Assembly: GCF_014202755.1 (NCBI RefSeq)
Contig: NZ_JACHHK010000002.1
Span: forward strand, 336,433 to 400,432
Reading direction: 5' to 3'
From: Catenisphaera adipataccumulans
Lineage (GTDB): Bacteria; Bacillota_I; Bacilli_A; Erysipelotrichales; Erysipelotrichaceae
Length of the DNA stretch: 64,000 bases
The notes under the pieces were generated by a model that saw only the letters and a list, made by a program, of their open reading frames with translations, searched no databases and was not told where the DNA came from. A program made the translations under genes and the position numbers. The first letter of the stretch is position 1. Every line of letters starts with the position of its first letter. Below are positions 1 to 9,234 of the stretch, piece after piece.

Positions 1-1601
1 TCTTTGCATTGTTGGAACTTTTTTTTGGCACGCTCAGCGCTCATTTCGGCGCCGAGGCAGCCGCTGGTTTCAGTGCCAATTTACGGTCGGACATGTATAA
101 AAATGTTCAGACGTTTTCTTTTTCGAACATCGATAAATTCTCGACCGCTTCGATCATCACCCGTCTGACCACGGATGTGACCAATGTGCAGAATGCTTAT
201 CAGATGTTGATCCGCATGGCCATCCGCGGTCCGGTCATGATTTTATTTTGTTTCATCGTCTGTCTGAGCATCAGCGTGAAGATTTCCATGATCTTTCTGA
301 TCATCATTCCGCTGCTCGGTTTCTGCCTGGTGCTGATCATCTTGAAAGTACGTCCGATCTTCACCCGTGTGTTCCGGACCTACGATAACATGAACAATAT
401 CGTGGAAGAAAACGTACGCGGCATCCGGGCCGTCAAGACCTTTAATCAGGAAGAGGGACAAATCAGCCGTTTCAAAAACATCAGTCAGAAAGTGTATGAA
501 TACTACTGCAAAGGTGAAAAGATCATCGCGCTGAACTCGCCGCTGATGCAGTTCTGTATGTATGTATGCACGCTGCTGATCGCGTGGATCGGTGCCAAGA
601 TGATCGTCGCTTCCGGCAACAATCCGGCGCTTGGTCTGACGGCCGGCAATCTGACCGAACTGCTGACGTATTCGATCCAGATCCTGATGAGTTTGATGAT
701 TTTATCGATGGTCTTTGCGATGATCACGATTGCTTCCTCTTCGATGGAGCGGATCGCAGAATTGCTTCAGGAAAAGACCGACATCACCAACCCGGAACAT
801 CCGGTCATGTCAGTGGAAGACGGCAGCATCACCTTCGATCATGTCAACTTCCGTTACCAGACCGCATCGAATGATCTCACGCAGAAGAAACGAAAAAATG
901 TATTGAGCGATATCAATCTACAAATCGATTCCGGTCAGACCGTCGGCATCATCGGTGCGACCGGTTCGGCCAAGACGTCGCTGGTTCAGTTAATCCCGCG
1001 TCTGTATGATGTTACCAGCGGTACGCTGCAGGTCGGCGGCCGGAACGTAAAAGACTATGACTTGCAGACGCTGCGCGACAGCGTGGCGATGGTCCTGCAG
1101 AAAAATGAACTGTTCTCCGGTACGATCAATGAGAATCTGCGCTGGGGCGATCCATCCGCAACGGACGAAGAAATCAAGACCGCCTGTCATCAGGCCTGTG
1201 CCGATGAGTTCATCGAACAGTTCCCGGACGGTTATGAAACACGGATCGAGCAGGGCGGCAGCAATGTTTCCGGCGGGCAGAAACAGCGGCTGTGCATTGC
1301 CCGTGCCCTGCTGAAGAAGCCGAAAATTCTGATCCTGGATGATTCAACTTCCGCCGTGGATACCAAGACCGATGCCTTGATCCAGAAATCGTTCCGGGAG
1401 GATCTGCCGGAAACGACCAAGATCATCATTGCCCAGCGCATCAGCTCAGTTCAGAATGCGGATCAGATCATCGTTCTGGATGACGGTCATGTCAATGCCG
1501 TCGGCACGCATGATGAATTGGTGAAAAATAACACGATCTACCGCGAGATCTATGAATCACAGACCCGGAAAGGAGGTTCGTCCGATGGAAAAGAACAATA
1601 A
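1..1601 (+). CDS. ABC exporter half-transporter, degenerate-site subunit (5' partial)
   Basis: The frame is open to the left edge, so the N-terminus is missing. The visible part carries a transmembrane domain (about the first 250 residues) and a C-terminal ATPase domain, as in multidrug or lipid exporters of the BmrCD/TM287-288 type. The Walker A reads GATGSAKTS, with Ala where Gly is usual. The signature is VSGGQKQR. Walker B ends ILDD, so Asp replaces the catalytic Glu, and the H-loop reads AQRISS, with Gln replacing His. These are the marks of the non-catalytic half of a heterodimer. The next gene overlaps it by 17 bp and supplies the catalytic half. The substrate cannot be told from sequence. 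Confidence 0.93.
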   Translation, partial: FALLELFFGTLSAHFGAEAAAGFSANLRSDMYKNVQTFSFSNIDKFSTASIITRLTTDVTNVQNAYQMLIRMAIRGPVMILFCFIVCLSISVKISMIFLIIIPLLGFCLVLIILKVRPIFTRVFRTYDNMNNIVEENVRGIRAVKTFNQEEGQISRFKNISQKVYEYYCKGEKIIALNSPLMQFCMYVCTLLIAWIGAKMIVASGNNPALGLTAGNLTELLTYSIQILMSLMILSMVFAMITIASSSMERIAELLQEKTDITNPEHPVMSVEDGSITFDHVNFRYQTASNDLTQKKRKNVLSDINLQIDSGQTVGIIGATGSAKTSLVQLIPRLYDVTSGTLQVGGRNVKDYDLQTLRDSVAMVLQKNELFSGTINENLRWGDPSATDEEIKTACHQACADEFIEQFPDGYETRIEQGGSNVSGGQKQRLCIARALLKKPKILILDDSTSAVDTKTDALIQKSFREDLPETTKIIIAQRISSVQNADQIIVLDDGHVNAVGTHDELVKNNTIYREIYESQTRKGGSSDGKEQ

Positions 1602-3480
1602 AATTCAAGGACAAACGATGAAACGTTTGATCGGATATATGACCAAACAGAAAAAAGAACTGGTCTTGGTCGTGGTCTGCATCATTGTTTCTGCTCTGGC
1701 TACTGCGGCGTCTTCGATGTTTATCCAGACTTTGATCGATAACTATATCATGCCGTTGTTGGGAACAGCGAACCCCGATTACAGCGGTCTGCTGCATATG
1801 TTGGCGGTGCTGGCAGTCATCTTCGCATTCGGTATCCTTGGAACACTGATCTACAACCGGCGTTCCGTTGTGATCGCGCAGCGTACGATGAAAGATATCC
1901 GTAATGATATGTTCAGTCATATGCAGAATTTACCGATCCGTTATTTTGATCAGAATGAACACGGCGATATCATGTCGCTTTACACCAACGATGCGGATAC
2001 CCTGCGTCAGATGATCGCACAGTCGGTACCGCAGCTGATTTCTTCGTTGTTCACGATGATTGCGGTGTTTGCCTGCATGCTTTATTTATCGCTTTGGCTG
2101 ACGTTGTTTACGATCGTTGTCATTGTGCTGATCCTGTTGGTCGTCAAGCGGATCTCTGCTTCGGCCGGCCGTTATTTTACCGAGCAGCAGACATCCTTGG
2201 GCAGTTTGGACGGCTATGTCGAAGAGATGGTCAACGGGCAGAAGGTCATCAAGGTGTTCAACCATGAAAAGCAAGCTGTTGATGGTTTTGAAGAGCGTAA
2301 CGAAGCCTGGCGGCAAAGCTCATCTAAAGCCAACGGCAAGTCCAATGCGATGATGCCGATCATGAATGTTATGGGATATGGATTGTATGTCGTGATCGCG
2401 GTCATCGGCGGCTATATGGCAATCAACGGCTTGACAAACTATGGTTTGATCAGCGGCCGAGGCATCCTGACCCTGGGCACGATCGCCTCCTTCCTGACCT
2501 TGACGCGCAGCTTTATCAATCCGCTTTCGCAGATTTCTGCGCAGCTGAATTCCATGATCACCGCATTGGCCGGTGCTGATCGGATCTTCCGGTTTATGGA
2601 TGAGCAGACGGAAACCGATGAGGGCTATGTGACTTTGGTCAACTGCCGCATCGATGAAGACGGCAAGATCACCGAATGTGCCGAACGGACCGGTCAGTGG
2701 GCGTGGAAACATCCGCATCATGACGGTACGCTGACCTATACGAAACTGAGCGGCGCCATCACGATGAATCATGTGGATTTTGGCTATGTGCCGGATAAAA
2801 CCGTGCTGCATGATATTACGTTGTATGCAAATCCGGGCCAAAAAATCGCTTTTGTAGGCGCGACCGGTGCCGGCAAAACGACCATCACGAACTTGATCAA
2901 CCGATTCTATGATATTTCCGACGGCAAGATTCGTTATGACAACATCAACATCAATAAAATCAAAAAAGCCGATCTGCGCCGCAGTCTGGGCATGGTCCTG
3001 CAGGAAGTCAACTTATTTACCGATACGGTCATGGAAAATATCCGCTTCGGCAATCCGCAGGCCAGTGATGAAGACTGTATCCGGGCCGCCAAACTGGCCA
3101 ATGCGGACAGTTTTATCCGCATGCTTCCGGATGGATACAATACGGTATTGAAAAACGGCGGTGCCAGCCTGTCGCAGGGCCAGCGTCAGCTGCTGTCCAT
3201 TGCCAGAGCTGCAGTCTCCGATCCGCCGGTCATGATCCTTGATGAGGCGACCAGTTCCATCGATACCCGCACCGAGGCCTTGGTGCAGTCCGGACTGGAT
3301 AACTTAATGGCCGGCCGGACGGTCTTCGTGATCGCGCATCGTCTGTCTACCGTGCAGAATTCGGATGTGATCATGGTCCTGGATCATGGCCGCATCATTG
3401 AACGAGGCAGCCACGAGTCGTTGATTGCCGAAAAGGGCATGTATTATCAATTGTATACCGGTGCATTTGAGCTGGAGTAA
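1585..3480 (+). CDS. ABC exporter half-transporter, catalytic subunit
   Basis: This is a 631-residue permease-ATPase fusion, partner of the preceding gene. I start it at the ATG preceded by GGAGG at 1572-1576, not at the in-frame ATG 33 bp upstream. The N-terminal half has the type I exporter membrane helices. The ATPase domain has Walker A GATGAGKTT, Walker B ILDEATSSID with the catalytic Glu, and H-loop AHRLST. Its own signature is LSQGQ instead of LSGGQ. In a heterodimer that signature faces the partner's site, so the degenerate features of both genes fall in one composite site, a known arrangement for this family. An insert of about 40 residues lies between membrane domain and ATPase domain. 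Confidence 0.95.
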   Translation: MEKNNKIQGQTMKRLIGYMTKQKKELVLVVVCIIVSALATAASSMFIQTLIDNYIMPLLGTANPDYSGLLHMLAVLAVIFAFGILGTLIYNRRSVVIAQRTMKDIRNDMFSHMQNLPIRYFDQNEHGDIMSLYTNDADTLRQMIAQSVPQLISSLFTMIAVFACMLYLSLWLTLFTIVVIVLILLVVKRISASAGRYFTEQQTSLGSLDGYVEEMVNGQKVIKVFNHEKQAVDGFEERNEAWRQSSSKANGKSNAMMPIMNVMGYGLYVVIAVIGGYMAINGLTNYGLISGRGILTLGTIASFLTLTRSFINPLSQISAQLNSMITALAGADRIFRFMDEQTETDEGYVTLVNCRIDEDGKITECAERTGQWAWKHPHHDGTLTYTKLSGAITMNHVDFGYVPDKTVLHDITLYANPGQKIAFVGATGAGKTTITNLINRFYDISDGKIRYDNININKIKKADLRRSLGMVLQEVNLFTDTVMENIRFGNPQASDEDCIRAAKLANADSFIRMLPDGYNTVLKNGGASLSQGQRQLLSIARAAVSDPPVMILDEATSSIDTRTEALVQSGLDNLMAGRTVFVIAHRLSTVQNSDVIMVLDHGRIIERGSHESLIAEKGMYYQLYTGAFELE

Positions 3481-3548
3481 TTGCGCTTGACAAGCCCGCT
3501 GAAATTGATTACTGTATAGAGCAATCAAAACAGAGGGAGGACAAACAC

Positions 3549-4058
3549 ATGATCGATTGGGCAATCCTTGACGGTATTCAAAATCTTCGGACACCATTTC
3601 TGGATGCATTGATGCCGATCATCACCAACAGCGTTTCTTTATGGTTCGTGCTGACCGCTGTGCTGCTGCTGATCCCGAAAACACGGAAGATCGGCATTAT
3701 ACTGTCGGTTGCGATCCTGTTGGAACATCTGATCGTGTCGCTTGGCATGAAGCCTCTCTTTCAGCGGGAGCGGCCTTTTGAGATCCGGGACATCGAGCTG
3801 CTGATATCGGCGCCGCGGGGCTATTCGTTTCCTTCCGGCCACTCGGCTTTGTCTTTTGCGGCAGCTTCGGTGATCTGGCTGCGCGGGCCGAAAAAATGGC
3901 GCCTGCTTGCGGTGATCGCTGCCTGTGCCATTGCCTTTTCCCGATTATACCTGTATGTTCATTTCCCGTCAGATGTACTTGTCGGCGCGGCAGTCGGCAT
4001 CTTCTGCGGCTGGGCAGCCGTGAGACTTACTTCGGCCCGTGACAAAACGACCTGCTGA
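3549..4058 (+). CDS. PAP2-family membrane phosphatase
   Basis: A 169-residue integral membrane protein with the three acid-phosphatase motifs of the PAP2 superfamily: K68 to RP76 (KPLFQRERP), PSGH at 95-98, and SR131-132 with H138 and D142. Family members dephosphorylate lipid pyrophosphates or phosphates on the outer membrane face, often undecaprenyl pyrophosphate or phosphatidate. Sequence alone does not separate these. GGGAGG lies just upstream of the ATG. It is 68 bp after the ABC pair, and a strong terminator overlaps its stop codon. Confidence 0.92.
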   Translation: MIDWAILDGIQNLRTPFLDALMPIITNSVSLWFVLTAVLLLIPKTRKIGIILSVAILLEHLIVSLGMKPLFQRERPFEIRDIELLISAPRGYSFPSGHSALSFAAASVIWLRGPKKWRLLAVIAACAIAFSRLYLYVHFPSDVLVGAAVGIFCGWAAVRLTSARDKTTC

Positions 4059-4078
4059 TTTCAGCAGGTCGTTTTTTG
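4044..4078. terminator. Bidirectional intrinsic terminator
   Basis: A 15-bp near-perfect stem (arms 4044-4058 and 4061-4075) is flanked by A-run and T-run, so it works on both strands. It overlaps the stop codons of the PAP2 gene and of the convergent GNAT-methyltransferase gene. Confidence 0.9.
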
Positions 4079-5083
4079 TTCCAGATTCAATAAAGCGGCT
4101 TTGATATCTAAACCATCGGCCGCGCTGCCGTTTCCGGCCGTATAGCCGACCAAGCGGCCGTTCTGGCCGATGATGCGGTGACAGGGGATCAGAATGGAGA
4201 TCGGATTCTTACGGACGGCCTGTCCCACTGCCTGAGCAGACTGCCGGCGTCCGGTCGCTTTCTTTAACTGTTCCGCCAACATTCCATAGGTCGCGGTCTG
4301 TCCGTAAGGGACCTGTGCGACAAGTGACCAGACAGCGCGCTGAAACGGTGTGCCCTGGGCATAATAGAAAGGCCGCGGACCTGGATCTTCTTTTTGAAAA
4401 TACCGATCCAGCCATGTCTTTGTTTCGTCGAACACCGGACAGCTTTGCGAAGGAGCCGTTGGTTTATCCGACCAGGAAAGACCAGTTAGGACATAGCCGT
4501 CGCTGGTCATCTGCAGCCAGCCAAACGGCGACTGATAAAAAGCAATCTTGAGCTGCGGATCCGGATCAAAGCGCTCAAAGGCCAGACGCGGGATATCGTC
4601 TTCAATGACATGGACGATGCCGCATTGTACGAAACCGGACTTTTTCATTAAATTCTGCATGACGGTATTATCGCCGTGAGTATCCATGCGCAGATGGCCG
4701 CAGCGCGCAAAGGCCCACTCCAGGCAGAAAGCGCCGATGCCTTTGACCGATCCGTCGCCGGCCAGTCGGTGAATGACACCGTATTGTTCCGCTTTATCCG
4801 GATCCATGGCGAGGCGGGATGGCCAGCTGCCCTCCGTGATCCGGTCATACTGCGGGTCGGCATGCGCCCCATAGACCAGACAAAAGGTGCCGACGATGCG
4901 GTCCTTGTCTGTACAGACATAGGAATGGCCGTTTTGAATATCTTCTTCGATGACCGAACGGGGCGGCCAGTGTGTCGGGCCCCATTGGTTCGGGTTGCCG
5001 TGCTCGGCCATGAAGCGGCGGGCGCCGGCATAAATTTCTTCCAGCCGATCGACATCGGTTAGTTGTGTCTTGCGAATTTCCAT
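4061..5083 (-). CDS. GNAT acetyltransferase / O6-methylguanine-DNA methyltransferase fusion
   Basis: A 340-residue two-domain protein. Residues 1 to about 170 look like a GNAT acetyltransferase (N-terminal EIRKTQLTDVDRLEEIY, later MQNLMKKSGFVQCG). The C-terminal part is a methylated-DNA-protein cysteine methyltransferase, with QVPYGQTATYG and the active-site PCHRIIG (Cys301). The methyltransferase half transfers the alkyl group from O6-alkylguanine to its own cysteine. The role of the acetyltransferase half is unknown. It starts 8 bp after cysK, with AAGGAG before the ATG, so the two are likely cotranscribed. Confidence 0.9.
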   Translation of the reverse strand: MEIRKTQLTDVDRLEEIYAGARRFMAEHGNPNQWGPTHWPPRSVIEEDIQNGHSYVCTDKDRIVGTFCLVYGAHADPQYDRITEGSWPSRLAMDPDKAEQYGVIHRLAGDGSVKGIGAFCLEWAFARCGHLRMDTHGDNTVMQNLMKKSGFVQCGIVHVIEDDIPRLAFERFDPDPQLKIAFYQSPFGWLQMTSDGYVLTGLSWSDKPTAPSQSCPVFDETKTWLDRYFQKEDPGPRPFYYAQGTPFQRAVWSLVAQVPYGQTATYGMLAEQLKKATGRRQSAQAVGQAVRKNPISILIPCHRIIGQNGRLVGYTAGNGSAADGLDIKAALLNLEQKTTC

Positions 5084-5091
5084 AATGCTCC

Positions 5092-6021
5092 TTATTCATC
5101 AAACAACGGGGTCGAGAAGTAGCGTTCCGCGGTATCCGGCAGGATCGTGACCACGGTCTTGCCTTTGCCAAGTTTCTTTGCCAGCTGGATGGCGGCTGCG
5201 ACATTTGTGCCGCTGGAAATTCCGCACATGATGCCTTCTTCCCGTGCTAACCGCTGCGAGGTCTTGATCGCATCTTCATCGTTGATGATGCAGATATTGT
5301 TGTAGATGTTTTGATTCAGGATGGCCGGAATGATGCCGTCGCCGATGCCCATCTGCAGGTGGGTGCCGATCGAACCGCCCGAAAGGATGGCGGCATTTTC
5401 CGGTTCGACCGCCCAGATCTCAATGCCCGGGTTGTATTTTTTCAATGTTTCGCCGATGCCGGTGATCGTACCGCCGGTCCCGATGCCGGAACAGAAACCA
5501 TGGATCGGCTTATTGGCCGCTTCAATGATCTCCATGCCGGTGCCGTCACGCTGGATGGCCGGATTGGCTGGGTTCTCAAACTGCTGCGGTACGAATACCT
5601 TTGGATTTTCCGCTTTCATGCGATCTGCAATGGCTGCACATTGGGCAATGCATTTGCCGATGTTGCCGTCATCGTGGACCAATTTGACTTCCGCACCGTA
5701 ATGACGGACCAGTTTCCGTCGTTCCTCACTGACGGAGTCCGGCATGATGATGATCGTTTGATAGCCGCGCACTGCGCCGACCAAAGCCAGGCCGATGCCT
5801 TGGTTGCCGCTGGTCGGCTCTACAATGATGCTGTCGGGATGGAGGAGGCCTTCTTTTTCGGCCTTCCGGATCATATTGTAAGCCGTTCTCGTCTTGATCG
5901 AGCCGCCGACATTCAGCCCTTCAAATTTGACCAGGATCTCCGCGGCATCGTCCGGAACCATGCGGTTCAGGCGGATCAGCGGGGTGTGTCCCATGGCCTC
6001 TAATATATTATTGCAGATCAT
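5092..6021 (-). CDS. cysK: Cysteine synthase family PLP enzyme
   Basis: A 309-residue fold-type II PLP enzyme of the O-acetylserine sulfhydrylase family, making cysteine from O-acetylserine and sulfide. The start is the ATG at 6021 preceded by AAGGAG; an ATG 57 bp upstream in frame lacks a site. The PLP lysine is K43 in GSIKTR, the substrate loop is PTSGNQG at about 69-75, and the phosphate-binding loop is GTGGT. The canonical forms are GSVKDR and PTSGNTG, so two positions in the active-site loops differ. The first gene of a two-gene operon with the GNAT-methyltransferase fusion. Confidence 0.88.
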   Translation of the reverse strand: MICNNILEAMGHTPLIRLNRMVPDDAAEILVKFEGLNVGGSIKTRTAYNMIRKAEKEGLLHPDSIIVEPTSGNQGIGLALVGAVRGYQTIIIMPDSVSEERRKLVRHYGAEVKLVHDDGNIGKCIAQCAAIADRMKAENPKVFVPQQFENPANPAIQRDGTGMEIIEAANKPIHGFCSGIGTGGTITGIGETLKKYNPGIEIWAVEPENAAILSGGSIGTHLQMGIGDGIIPAILNQNIYNNICIINDEDAIKTSQRLAREEGIMCGISSGTNVAAAIQLAKKLGKGKTVVTILPDTAERYFSTPLFDE

Positions 6022-6156
6022 AAATATCTCCTTATAAGTTCCAAAGCCGATTATATCGGTTTGACGATAGATTTTCAATAGTTCTGGTTCTTATTGACCA
6101 AGGTGATTTTCAATTTTATACTGTATTTAGATGAACAGTGTTCGGAGAAAATGATC

Positions 6157-6792
6157 ATGCCACGTTATTTGACCGAAGAACAACGAAACCAAAAACGAGA
6201 GCTGCTGCTGAAAGCAGCCGCTGACTTGTTTCAGACGAAAACCTATTCTGATATTACAATGCGGGAGCTTTGTGCCGCTGCCGGCATCGGGCTAGGCACC
6301 TTTTTTGACTATTTTCCGAAAAAAGAAGCTCTGTTTACAGAATTGATCCGGCAGAATTATGCCCGTTGGTTTGCGAAAGAACGGGACTGGCTGGATGCCC
6401 AACAAGTTATTTCCTATCATCAATTTAAGGAACATTTGATCAACGTCGTCAGCCGTACGGTGAAAGAAGACCGCTTTTTTGTCCGTTTGATGATGCTGGT
6501 CAGCCGTTTTGGTTATCCTTCTTTGGTCCGTGAGCCGAACACGTATAGTGAAACGTATCATACGGTCATGGTGCTGGTTGAAGCCAAGACGGATTTCTGC
6601 ACGGCCGCCCAGGCACGGGAAGTGTATACATTTGCGCATGCTGCGGTGACCGGTTATTTTCATTTTCTGCATCATGCCATGTTGATCAACGGGGAATCGG
6701 CGGATATCGAAGATCAGCTGAACCAGGCGGTTTCCTGTTTTCTCGATGGTTATTTTCTGCCGCAGGCAGATAAGGAGGATACATATGTATAA
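6157..6792 (+). CDS. TetR/AcrR-family transcriptional regulator
   Basis: A 211-residue one-component regulator. The N-terminal helix-turn-helix is clear: TMRELCAAAGIGLGTFFDYF about residues 32-51, followed by FPKKEALFTELI. The C-terminal half is the ligand-binding domain. Two ATGs six bases apart are possible; GGAG at 6144-6147 fits the second (6157). Its 3' end overlaps the next gene by 8 bp, so it probably controls its own operon with the flavoprotein oxidoreductase. Confidence 0.88.
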   Translation: MPRYLTEEQRNQKRELLLKAAADLFQTKTYSDITMRELCAAAGIGLGTFFDYFPKKEALFTELIRQNYARWFAKERDWLDAQQVISYHQFKEHLINVVSRTVKEDRFFVRLMMLVSRFGYPSLVREPNTYSETYHTVMVLVEAKTDFCTAAQAREVYTFAHAAVTGYFHFLHHAMLINGESADIEDQLNQAVSCFLDGYFLPQADKEDTYV

Positions 6793-8725
6793 TAAATTGT
6801 TTGAACCGGGCAAGATCGGCGGTTTGGAATTGAAGAACCGTGTGGTCATGACCGCGATGGGCTGCAGTCTGGCAGAGCCGGACGGCCATCCGGGACCGCA
6901 GATGATCGAATACTACAAGGCCCGGGCTAAAGGAGGGGCAGGCCTGATCATTACGGAAATTACACGGATCGATGACGCCGAAGGCGCCAGCACACCTTGC
7001 CAGCTGTCCGTGACCAATCTGAAAGTTGTACCAGGCCTGGTGCGTCTGACCGATGCTGTTCATGCTTACGACACGAAGATCCTGATCCAGCTGCATCATG
7101 CCGGCAATCAGATTTCCAGCAAGCTGATCGGCGGCCGCCAGCCAGTTTCTGCATCCGATGTGACGTGCTCTACGATCGGTGAACAGCCGCGTGCTTTATC
7201 GACGGAAGAAGTCGAAGGTCTGGTCAAAAAGTTCGTGACCGGCGCAGTGATCGCCCAGTTAGGCGGTGCGGATGGTGTGGAGATCCATGCCGCACATGGT
7301 TATCTGGTCGGTCAGTTCCTGTCGCCGCACACCAATCATCGGACGGACAAATACGGCGGTGATCTGCAGGGACGTATGCGCTTCTTGATCGAGATCGTCA
7401 TGGGCATCCGTCAGTACTGCGGACCGAAGTTCGTCATCAGTGTCCGCATGGACGGCGATGAGTTCATCCCGGACGGTCTGCATCTGGACGAGGCGGTCGT
7501 CGTTGCGAAGACGATGGAAAAATTAGGCGTCGATGTGATCGATGTCAGCTGCGGTACGTATGAATCCGGTATTACCATTGTCGAACCGAATGCCTATCCG
7601 GAAGCTTGGCCGCAGAAGGTGAACTTGGCGAAGACGATCCGCGAAAATATCGATCTGCCGGTGATCGCGGTCAATAATATCAAGCATCCGGCAACAGCGG
7701 AAAAACTGCTGGAAGATGGTGTCAGCGACTTTGTCGGCGTTGCCCGCGGTCAGCTGGCCGATCCGGAATGGACCAACAAGGCCAAAGCGGGCCACGATAT
7801 GCGGATCCGCAAATGCATCAATTGTATGGAGTGCTTCCGTCTGCTCGCAATGGGCCGTCCGCTGGAATGCACCTTGAATCCGGTTTTAGGACGTGAGTAT
7901 CTCATTGGCGAGGAACATCTGAAAAAAGACGGTGCCGGCCGTACGGTTGCGGTCATCGGCGGCGGACCTGCCGGTATGGAAGCAGCCTTGACCTTGGCAA
8001 AACGTGGATTCCATGCGGTGCTCTTTGAAGAACACGAACATTTAGGCGGCACGGTCAATTTAGCTGCGGTTCCGCCGCATAAAGAACGCCTGCTGGAATT
8101 CATCGATACGATGGCGCTTCAAATGAAGGAAGCCGGTGTGGATGTGCGTCTGTCAACGCCGGGGACCGTGGAAGCGTGCCAAGCCGTGCATGCCGAGGCA
8201 GTCTTCGTGGCTACCGGCGGATATCCGATCATTCCGTCATTAAAAGGTACGGACAAAGCGGTGACCAGTACCGATGTGCTGACAGGTACAGCGGATCTGG
8301 AAGGCAAGAACATCGTTGTGATCGGCGGCGGTGTCACCGGATTGGAAACGGCAGAATATCTGGCCGTAAATAAGAAAAACAAGGTGACCGTGGTCGAAAT
8401 GATGGACAATGTCGGTGCCGGATTGTATAAGAGCGCACTGTATCCGATCATGAAGGCATTGAAAGAAAACGGTGCCGAAGTGAAGACCAGCACCAAGCTG
8501 ACGGAAATCGAAGAAGGCAAAGCCATTGTCGAAACCAATGGTCAGCGCACGGAAATTCCTTGTGATGCGGTCGTTCTGGCCATGGGCGTCAAACCGGACC
8601 GCAGTCTGGCCGATGATCTGCAGCAGGCTTTTGATCAGGTCATTTATGTTGGTGACTGCCAGCAGCCAGGACAGATCCGGGAAGCGTTACATGCCGGCTA
8701 CGATAAAGCGTTTGTTTATGAATAA
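6785..8725 (+). CDS. Old-yellow-enzyme type NADH:flavin oxidoreductase with Fe-S and FAD domains
   Basis: A 646-residue enzyme of the 2,4-dienoyl-CoA reductase (FadH)/BaiCD-BaiH family. An FMN-binding TIM barrel fills about residues 1-335. Cysteines 344, 347, 350 and 362 form a 4Fe-4S site. FAD and NAD(P) Rossmann motifs follow (VAVIGGGPAGMEAA and IVVIGGGVTGLETAEYLA). Such enzymes reduce activated C=C bonds of enoates, enoyl-CoAs or oxo-steroids in anaerobes. The substrate is not determinable here. Start chosen at the ATG after AAGGAGG, overlapping the TetR gene. Confidence 0.9.
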   Translation: MYNKLFEPGKIGGLELKNRVVMTAMGCSLAEPDGHPGPQMIEYYKARAKGGAGLIITEITRIDDAEGASTPCQLSVTNLKVVPGLVRLTDAVHAYDTKILIQLHHAGNQISSKLIGGRQPVSASDVTCSTIGEQPRALSTEEVEGLVKKFVTGAVIAQLGGADGVEIHAAHGYLVGQFLSPHTNHRTDKYGGDLQGRMRFLIEIVMGIRQYCGPKFVISVRMDGDEFIPDGLHLDEAVVVAKTMEKLGVDVIDVSCGTYESGITIVEPNAYPEAWPQKVNLAKTIRENIDLPVIAVNNIKHPATAEKLLEDGVSDFVGVARGQLADPEWTNKAKAGHDMRIRKCINCMECFRLLAMGRPLECTLNPVLGREYLIGEEHLKKDGAGRTVAVIGGGPAGMEAALTLAKRGFHAVLFEEHEHLGGTVNLAAVPPHKERLLEFIDTMALQMKEAGVDVRLSTPGTVEACQAVHAEAVFVATGGYPIIPSLKGTDKAVTSTDVLTGTADLEGKNIVVIGGGVTGLETAEYLAVNKKNKVTVVEMMDNVGAGLYKSALYPIMKALKENGAEVKTSTKLTEIEEGKAIVETNGQRTEIPCDAVVLAMGVKPDRSLADDLQQAFDQVIYVGDCQQPGQIREALHAGYDKAFVYE

Positions 8726-8730
8726 AGAGG

Positions 8731-8755
8731 AAGCCTCCTGCGGGAGGCTTTTTTC
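8731..8755 (+). terminator. Intrinsic terminator after the OYE gene
   Basis: Stem AAGCCTCC/GGAGGCTT with a TGCG loop at 8731-8750, followed by a T-run. Confidence 0.9.
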
Positions 8756-8781
8756 TGTGGTATCCTTAAGGAGGTGATAAA

Positions 8782-9234
8782 ATGATCGAAATTCATACGA
8801 TGCGGGTAAAAGATGCCCAAACCGTCATAGAAATGATGAAAGTTTTTTATGCTTCGCCGGCCGTTCATACCAATGGATCGACTGAAATCTTTGAGCAGAA
8901 TGTCAATCGATGTCTGCAGGACGAACCATATCTGGAAGGCTACGTTATGAAGGAAGACGGGCAGATCGTCGGTTATGCCATGGCAGCCAAAAGTTTCGCG
9001 ACCGAATTTGGCAAGCCGTGTATCTGGCTCGAAGATTTGTATCTGAAACCGGAAGCACGCAGCCGCGGTCTGGCACATCGCTATTTTAATTTTATGAAAC
9101 AAAAATATCCGGATACGGTGTTCCGGCTGGAAGCCTCCAGCGGCAATACGAAAGCCATCGATTTATATCGCCGGCTGGGTTTTTCGGAAATGACGTATAC
9201 GGAAATGAAATATGAAACGAGGGAGAGAAAATGA
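8782..9234 (+). CDS. GNAT-family N-acetyltransferase
   Basis: A 150-residue acetyltransferase. The acetyl-CoA loop is seen as DLYLKPEARSRGLAHRYF (about residues 87-104), followed by the typical NTKAIDLYRRLGF near the C-terminus. The acceptor is unknown. AAGGAGG lies before the ATG. It overlaps the start of the P1 peptidase by 4 bp, so translation is coupled. Confidence 0.87.
   Translation: MIEIHTMRVKDAQTVIEMMKVFYASPAVHTNGSTEIFEQNVNRCLQDEPYLEGYVMKEDGQIVGYAMAAKSFATEFGKPCIWLEDLYLKPEARSRGLAHRYFNFMKQKYPDTVFRLEASSGNTKAIDLYRRLGFSEMTYTEMKYETRERK

Noticed and set aside
2320..2841. 173-codon minus-strand frame inside the ABC gene
   Set aside because: Shadow of a well-supported ABC transporter; no recognisable domain or start.
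5311..6003. 230-codon plus-strand frame inside cysK
   Set aside because: Antisense to clear cysteine synthase motifs; no ribosome site.
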